Shown here: in pieces, positions 56,805 to 64,000 of the stretch
How the letters are laid out: every line of letters starts with the position of its first letter
Position numbering within the stretch: position 1 is the first letter of the stretch
Origin: Lepraria neglecta
Taxonomy: Eukaryota > Ascomycota > Lecanoromycetes > Lecanorales > Stereocaulaceae
DNA length: 64,000 bases
Assembly (NCBI GenBank): GCA_033220425.1
Contig: CM065647.1
Coordinates: forward strand, 992,001 to 1,056,000
Direction of reading: 5' to 3'
Notes under the pieces: model-generated
Seen by the model: only the letters and a program-made list of their open reading frames with translations
What the model was told of the DNA's origin: nothing
Databases searched by the model: none
Translations under genes and position numbers: made by a program

Positions 56805-57486
56805 TTTCAACACCCGATATCTTGATCAATATAAGTCCAATTAAGGACGCCCTGGAGGTATTAGAATCCCAGAAGTCACCTAATTACACTACTACTACCA
56901 GATTATTCGGTATTAACAGGACTATACTCTTACGGCGTTATAGAGGTATTATAGGTACTATAGACGAGAAAGCCAATAAAGCTCGATTACTTATAATATA
57001 GTAAGAGAAAACCCTTACTAAGTATATTAATAAGCTTATACTCCGAGGTTTTCCTCCTACTCCCGCTATAGTATATAATTTTACTAAAGATATCTATAAA
57101 ACTAAGCCGGTAAAGAATTAGGTTTCCTGCTATATAGAACGGAATAGGAAGGAACTCGACTTAGGATTCTAACTAGGCTTTAATCTTAATAGGAAGAAAG
57201 TAGATAATTATTATAAATATAACCTCTATTTTAAGAAGGTAATTAATCCTAAATAGTAATATTCTTATATTAATATAGAGCAGATAGCTTCGAAAATAGC
57301 TTAATATAATATACTCCTAGAAAATATATATAATATAGATAAGAAAGGCTTCTTAATTAGTATCCTTTAGAAGACTAAGAGGGTATTCTCTAAAGGTCCT
57401 GAAATAAGAGGTACTAGCCAGGATAGGAACAGGGAATAGATTATAGTCGTAGCTACAATTTCTATAGATGGATCCTATCTCCTACT
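56805..57486 (+). pseudogene. Fot1/pogo (Tc1-mariner superfamily) transposase, N-terminal half
   Basis: The plus strand encodes the HTH/CENP-B-like N-terminus (KDALEVLESQKSPNYTTTTR; LRRYRGIIGTIDEKANKARL) and the second HTH (KLILRGFPPTPAIVYNFTKD). It runs on to the start of the DDE domain (DKKGFLISIL; VFSKGPEIRG; ATISIDGSYLLL). TAG/TAA codons interrupt it, increasingly so toward the right. It is cut by the LTR of element E; the rest resumes at about 62512. Confidence 0.82.
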
Positions 57487-57702
57487 TGTCACGGCTTGGC
57501 CTTTACTTACTATTGGTACCGATACGCGTAGTATAGAGTATGGTTATCGAACATAGTTATCGAACGTTCGATCACCGCTTATGGCTAGCGGCTTAGCGCG
57601 TCTCCAAGATGCGTAGGCTTTATATATCTATCTTCTCTCCTTAGATATATTCTTCTAGTTATACTACACCCCTATCGACTCGCTCTAGGTAGGCCCCTGA
57701 CA
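57487..57702 (+). repeat. 5' LTR of element E (216 bp)
   Basis: Begins TGTCACGG and ends CCCTGACA (TG...CA with TGTCA/TGACA inversion). No second copy is found in the window. Confidence 0.65.
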
Positions 57703-60700
57703 TTAGAATATATCTCATCCTTATCCCGCCCTTATAAGCTTATCAGCGAGGTTAAATAAACGGTAGGGCTCGTAAGCCGGTTAGCGAGCATAAATAAACG
57801 ACGCGGAAGGTCCCTGAGTCTATACTACAGGAGTAGTCGCTGAGGCTATACTACTAGAGAGCTCTGCGGAGTATAAGAACGGTATACCAGTCTACCTATA
57901 GCTAACACGAGTTGCTGTGTTAAAGAAAAAACACCTCTATACCAAAACAACCGACTATATACGCCATAGCACGAGTCTAACCAGGCGAATCCTTACTCTA
58001 GGATACGGAGTAATAGCGCGACGACATCCTATAACAAGCGCAAATATACCGACGCGTATTAGTTATCCCTCTAGATGCGTCTGCCGGTGCTAAAGATACT
58101 AAGGCTCTATAGGATATCAGTAACATACCGTAATTATAGTACTAGGCTAAGTACCAACCGGCTTAGCTACTATAATCCCTTAACGAACTTTATTAGGAGT
58201 ATAATACCGCCCTCTCTTATATTAAAGAATAGAGTAATATAGTCGATAAGGTCGATCGAGCTAATAATGCTACTATATCGGCCTAATACTAGAAGAAAGT
58301 AGCTTAAGAGAAGGTCCGAACGCTATAATTATAGAATATAGATCTAGAAGATCGGAATACTCGTTAGGAGGAACGTATTACTAAATTATAAGTAGATAGA
58401 TCTCCCTAGCGCTAGGAGACTCTAAGTTTAATAGTTAGCGGTTCGAAGACTCGTATACTAAAGGTACCTAATCTACTACTATATTGCGAGATAGATGGCG
58501 ACTTTACTATTAAGGACTAGACCTAGCGAATTCGCGATAAGCTTATAATCAACGAGGATTACTTTAAGGATAACGCTGCCTAAGCGATCTATATTATCTC
58601 TTATACAGGAGGTACTATAGTAAAGTATATCCAAGCCTATTAAACGAATAATCCCGAGTACTTCACAAATCCGGAAGAAGTCTTTAGTATATTAAGCGAT
58701 ATTATAGGGAATCCGAATAAGAAGGACGATATATACCGTAGTTTTAAGACGCTAAGATAGAAGGCTACTAATACCTTTACTACCTTCTTCTCCTAGTTCT
58801 ATATATATACTAACTACCTAAAGCTAGATAAGGAGACTATAATCGATAAGTTAAAGGATAAAGTTAACCTTCGCCTATAAGACGCGATTATAGCTACCCC
58901 TTATAACTCCCGTACCTTAAAGGAGATTAGTAACTTATATTAGCGGGTAGATAATTAATAGTACTATATAAGCGAGAAGCGTGAGCGAATAGTATCGGCT
59001 TGAACACGCTCGTTAACTCGGACTACCCTAGCTACAGCCAGGCGTACCTTACCTGTATATATCCCCCCTACGAAACGATAATCTATTGAATCTATAGTCG
59101 TTGCCGTATCTCGCCGTCCTATATCACCTTATAGAGATACCCCTCTAACCAAGTTACTAGACTCTAAGTAATACTATTTTTATAATAAAGAAGGATATTT
59201 TACTATAGACTATCCTAAGAAGAGGAAGGAGACTATTTAAAGGATACGAGACGAAATAGGCGAAGCCGACGAAGGAGTTAAGGAAAAGGTACCTAGCGAC
59301 GTTAGCGAGACGGAAGACTACTTAGAGTCGGAAAACTAGAAGTCCTCAGGGAAGTCGCCCTTAAGGACCTACTATTCTTATTATTAGTAGATATCTATAA
59401 TCTATATAGTAGAAGATTATTTATATACCCTATTATATTACTTATATAAGGAAAAGAATACTAATCTAAAGCCTTTACTAATACTAGTACTACTATATAT
59501 TTATTCATCGATAAAAAAGAAGCGTAACTACTTTCTAAGTATCTTAATATCGTCCCTATACCTCTCGCTAAACTATATTACCTCTATAGATATAACAGTA
59601 AGATAAGAAAGAAACCTATTACCTATACTATTTACCCTTCTATAAAGGTCTATAACTATCTTGAGTCGACTATACCTATACTTATTACCAACCTAGGTAA
59701 CTAATATATTATCCTCGGTAAGCTATAGATAAACAAGTATAAGGTCCTACTAGATATAGTAGATAACCGTATCGTCTTCCTATCTGGCCGCTATAACTAT
59801 ATTAGGGCCCCCTAAGCTCTTATAAAGCCTCCTACCGAGAAGGTAGATAAGATAATAAATATTCCTACGAATTATCCGCCTCCGCTACCTAAGAAACTAG
59901 AGGTACTAGATATCGCCGAGATTAGTACTACCGTATTCTATATATATATAAGGAACTAAAAGAAGCGCGACGTCTAATACTTCTCTATAATAATAGCTGA
60001 GTTAGAAAAGGCCATCTAGAATAGATCTATACTAGACTAGATCTATAAGGTATCGGAAGCAACGGAGGGGACAGTCAAGTAGAAGCTTCCCCGGGAATAC
60101 TATAATCTTATTAACATCTTTGATCGGAGTAAAGCTAAGGAACTTCTACCGTATCGGTTATATAATTATAAGATCGAGATAGAACCTAGAAAGAAGCCCC
60201 TTTAGAGTCGCTTATACTCGATATCTAGATTTAAGCTCTAAAAGGTTAAGGAATACTTAGACGATAATCTTAAAAAGGGCTTCATCTTATCTAGTACGGC
60301 TCCCTACGCGTTACTAGTTCTATTCGTCTAGAAGTATAATAGAAGTCTTCGTTTCTGCGTCGACTATCAGAAACTTAATACCCTTATAATTCGGAACTGC
60401 TACTCTATATCGCTTATCGAGGAAACCCTTACTCGCGTTATTAGATATAAATATCTTATAAAGCTAGATATTATCACCGCGTTTAATAAGCTTCGTATAT
60501 ATCTAGATAGCGAAGATCTTACAACGTTTACTACCTCCTTCGGAGCGTTTAAATACTATATCCTACTATTTAGCCTAACTAATAGATCTACGTCCTTCTA
60601 GTACTATATAAATAATACCCTCTTTAAATACCTAAACGATTTCTACTAGGTCTATCTAGATAATATCCTAATCTATAGTAAGACGGAAAAGGAGTATAAG

Positions 60701-62511
60701 TAATATATATAAAAGGTCTTACTAAAGCTTCGGGAGGCGGGACTACAAGTTAATATTAAGAAATACGACTTCTACGTCCAAGAGATAACCTTTCTCGGAC
60801 TAATCGTATTAATAGAAGGTCTATATATAGACCCTTCTAAAGTTAAGATTATTATTAACTAGGAACCCCTAACTCGTCTAAAAGAGGTATAAGTATTCGT
60901 TAGTTTCTATAACTTCTACCGCCGGTTTATTAAGAACTTCTCGAAAATGGTTAGACCCTTAGTATCGCTCACTAAAAAGGATTATCTATTCTAGTAGTCT
61001 AAAGTATATTAGGCAGCCTTCGAGCGTCTTAAGAGTACGGTTACTAGTACCCTAGTACTTCGGCATTACGATAGATCCCGACCAGCGGTACTAGAGATAG
61101 ATTCGTCCGATTACGTTAATAGCGGGGTCCTATCCCAAGCTGATAATGACGGAGCCCTCTATCTAGTTATATTCTATAGTAAGAACTTATTACCTGCGGA
61201 GTATAACTATAAAATCTATAATAAGGAGCTATTTGCGATCGTCCGCTACCTAGAATACTAGTATTCTAAATTAGAATTAACTAATATCCCTATCTAAATA
61301 TTTACTGACTATAAGAGCCTTGAATATTTTATATAAACAAAGGAGCTAACTCGCTATCAAGCTCGATAGGCAGAGAAATTAGCTAATTTCAACTTTAAAA
61401 TTATATACCGGAGTAGTAGATCTAATAGTAAAGCAGACGCCCTAACGCGTATACCGAATTCAGTCCCTATTAATAACCAGGATGAGCGTCGAAAGTATCA
61501 ATACTATGCCCTACTATCTCCTGAGTATTTTGAGAAATATTTAGAATCGACTTATACGCGCTTCTCTAGAGACAGAGAAGATGAAGGAGGGGGTAGCGGC
61601 AGCGATATTATATTAGACGAATAGATCAACGCGCTAACTAATTAGGATTTACCTCTATATATAAGAGTTATACTAGTAAATAAGGAAGACGATAACTATA
61701 GACGTATCCGTGATACCCTAGAGAAGGATCCGTCTCGGATATTCGAAACGATTAATTTAAACTATTGCTCTAGCTATAATAACGCACTCTTCTACAAGGA
61801 TCGTCTCTAGATTCCAGCGGTACCTGAGCTCCGCGTAGACCTAATCAAGGAAAGCCATAACTAACCCGTATACGGCTATCTAGGTAGGAATAGGACGCTT
61901 GAGCTAGTAAAGAGATAGTTCTACTGGCGCGATATAAAAGATGAAATTACTCGCTATATCTATAATTACTATATCTATTAACGAAGTAAAACTCCCCGGG
62001 ACTAATATAATAGACTACTATAAGCCTTACCTATACCGGAATAACGCTAGTAAGATATCTCTATAGACTTTATCACCGGTCTTCCCGTCTTAGAGGGATT
62101 CAATACTATATACGTGATCGTGGATCGGCTATCTAAGGAATATTATTATATTCTATATATAGCGACGGACTAAGGCACGTCTATAGAAGCTACAGCCGAT
62201 ATCTTTATAAGATATATCTTCCGCTCTTATAGTCTTCTAGAGTCGATCGTCTCCGACCGAGGGCTCTAGTTCATATCCTTAGTATAGAAGGTACTATATT
62301 AACGGCTAAGGATTAATATTAAGTTATCTACTATATTCTATCCTGAAACTAACGATTAGACGGAGCGGGCTAATTAAGACGTCGAGCGTTACCTAAGAAC
62401 GTACTGCTTATATATGCAAAATGATTAGGTCCGACTCTTATCTATAGCCGAATTCGCGGATAATAACTCTATTACTAGTACTATAGGAGTAACTCTATTC
62501 TTTGCTGATAA
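57487..62511 (+). mobile_element. Ty3/gypsy element E, 3'-truncated, RIP-inactivated, inside the Fot1 gene
   Basis: A 5' LTR (57487-57702) is followed by a gag remnant with a degenerate zinc knuckle near 59170-59220 (Cys positions now Tyr). Reverse transcriptase lies at about 60250-60700 (LKKGFILSSTAPYALLVLF; NRSLRFCVDYQKLNTL; VYLDNILIYSK), with RNase H after it. Integrase is at about 61830-62511 (DFITGLPVLEGFNTIYVIVD; SIVSDRGL; AEFADNNSITSTIGVT). The sequence then passes directly into the Fot1 transposase; no chromodomain and no 3' LTR are present. All frames carry many TAG/TAA codons. It is a different gypsy family from C/D and from B. Confidence 0.82.
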
Positions 62512-63570
62512 AGGTTTACTATCTATTATCTACTAAGCCAAAATAGATAATATACAAGACTCCTAGCTAGAGGATTTCAATAACTAGGAAGCCTATTTTA
62601 TATCTTCTCCTACTAGCTAGACTAATAACTTATTAGGTATCTCTTAGTTAACTAAGGTTTTTAATAGGTATACTAAAGGAAAGATACGGAATAGGAGAGA
62701 CTATAGGCTTCTTCGAGTTAATAGGTATAGAAGCTATCTAAATATGCCGTTCTTGGACTAGTGCGATTAATATAAGATTATTATAGCCGTATATCCTCTA
62801 TATTTAACTTATTAGCTATAGCTACTAGATATAAGCTTATTTAGTCCCTTAGCAAACTACTATTTATAATAACTTAATTAATAGATATATAATATATAAG
62901 GGCTTTATAAACTAAATAAGAGATACTTCTTTAGCTTATTTTAGCCTACTTATTTATAAATATTTAGTCTAAAGAATATAGCAAGTAGGTAGTTAAAGAC
63001 AGGCCTATTTCCTTTTAATCTAGAGTAAGTTCTAAGTAAACTTTAAGAAAGATAATTAATAACACGTGATTTAAGTAGCTCTCTAAGCTTAACTACTCTC
63101 TTAGATAATAATTAGATCAAGGTATATCGCCTTATTAAATTAGTAGTTAGTAATATAATTAGACTAGAAGTTCGCAAGCTCTTAAACACCCTAGAATAGC
63201 TTATAGCTAAGAATTTAATCCTCGAAGTAGAAAACTAAGGTCTTAAGAGGGTAGTATTTATTAAAAAGAAGAAAAGAATACGTACTAAGCTACTATTTAA
63301 TATATTTAGAGATAATTTAAAAAGCTTATAGTTTAGCCTAACTAAAATATAATAGGCTAGAAAGCTTATAGTAGTTAAAGAGGATAAGAAAGCTAAGCTT
63401 ATAGAGTAAAAAATAATAGAGAAAGAAGAAAGATAGATATAAAAGGAGGCTAAGGCTATAGAGGTAGCCTAGAGGAAGGTTAAGAGGTAATAGGCTTAAT
63501 TCTAGAAGGCTTAAGCGTTAAAGGAAAAGAAGGCTACTAAAGAGGAGGTAAGGCTTACCAAGCAGGCTGT
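62512..63570 (+). pseudogene. Fot1/pogo transposase, C-terminal half
   Basis: Continues the DDE domain (LLGIS; LTKVFNRYTKGKIRNRRDYR; KIIIAVYPLYLTY; LLDISLFSPLANYYL; GLYKLNKRYFFSLF). The Lys/Glu/Ala-rich tail follows (VRKLLNTLE; LVVSNIIRLEV; ALKEKKATKEEVRLTKQAV). RIP-type stops replace Gln and Trp codons throughout. With the half at 56805 it makes one ancestral gene. Confidence 0.8.
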
Positions 63571-64000
63571 ATAACGTAATCTACCCCCTAGTTGGCCACA
63601 CCCCGTAGTTGGCTAGTGCTCTACCCTGAAATGTAACTAATATATAAAATATCAATAAATTTCTATAGAATTAAGCTATTTATAACTAGAAATCAAGCTA
63701 TACGTGTCGGATATACCCTAGCATTATGCTCTAGCGAGCTATATATACTATATCTTGGTAGGGCGCAGCTAGAAGCTTGCGCAGTAACTCCGCTTAAAAT
63801 AGCTTTATTAGCTACTTAAGCTCTTTTAACTCGATCTTGTCCTTCCTCCGTAGTTAGAACCCCCCTACTAGCTATATATAAGCGAGGAGTTTCTCGCTTG
63901 CGCTTTTAATATATATTTATAGCCCGTAGATCCTTGATTTCGCTGGCTAAAAGTGCAGCGTTATATATAGCTATTTGATACCCTTTAACTACCCGCTTCA
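63571..64000. other. AT-rich repeat-like end of window
   Basis: Begins with CTACCCCCTAGTTGGCC and a second CCCCGTAGTTGGC, resembling the CCCCCTAAGTGGGC pairs at the left end of the TIR element at 30683. It may be the end of another such element running out of the window. No gene seen. Confidence 0.4.

Overview
The window comes from a filamentous ascomycete (Pezizomycotina; Dothideomycetes is my guess). Genes are split by short GT-AG introns of about 49-115 nt with CTRAY-like branch points. House-keeping proteins are typical of fungi. The repeats carry the signature of repeat-induced point mutation (RIP: CpA to TpA, seen as TpG to TpA on the other strand).

Layout. (1) 1-27.5 kb is ordinary gene space: two short-chain dehydrogenases, a nuclear-looking hypothetical protein, ribosomal protein L27, a coiled-coil protein of about 2,050 residues, the SWI/SNF subunit Snf12/BAF60, a stomatin, a decayed multi-membrane gene, a CAP20/perilipin-like lipid-droplet protein, a small TIR element, a hypothetical gene, and the divergent pair Rpn6 (proteasome) and Sof1 (SSU processome). 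(2) 27.5-31.2 kb is gene-poor and holds a TLC-domain gene that lost its start codon and gained a stop by RIP-type changes, followed by a second TIR element. (3) 31.2-47.3 kb is a nested transposon block: a minus-strand Ty3/gypsy element (C) interrupted by a second gypsy (B) and a third (D), closed on the right by a Tc1/mariner element. (4) 47.5-56.4 kb is an unmutated island of five genes that looks like a small secondary-metabolite cluster: methyltransferase, cytochrome P450, SAT4-type membrane protein, UbiA prenyltransferase and FAD monooxygenase. (5) 56.8-63.6 kb is a Fot1/pogo transposase gene split by a 3'-truncated gypsy element (E).

The most interesting signal is an extra gene carried antisense to the pol end of gypsy family C/D. 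It encodes six cysteines with exact Zn2Cys6 (Gal4-type) spacing followed by a coiled coil. It is almost intact in C (31757-32203). In D (44202-44647) all six cysteine codons have become tyrosine codons through TpG to TpA changes, with the spacing preserved. The second theme is the five-gene prenyltransferase island, which has no polyketide synthase or terpene cyclase and lies between two RIP-inactivated transposon blocks.
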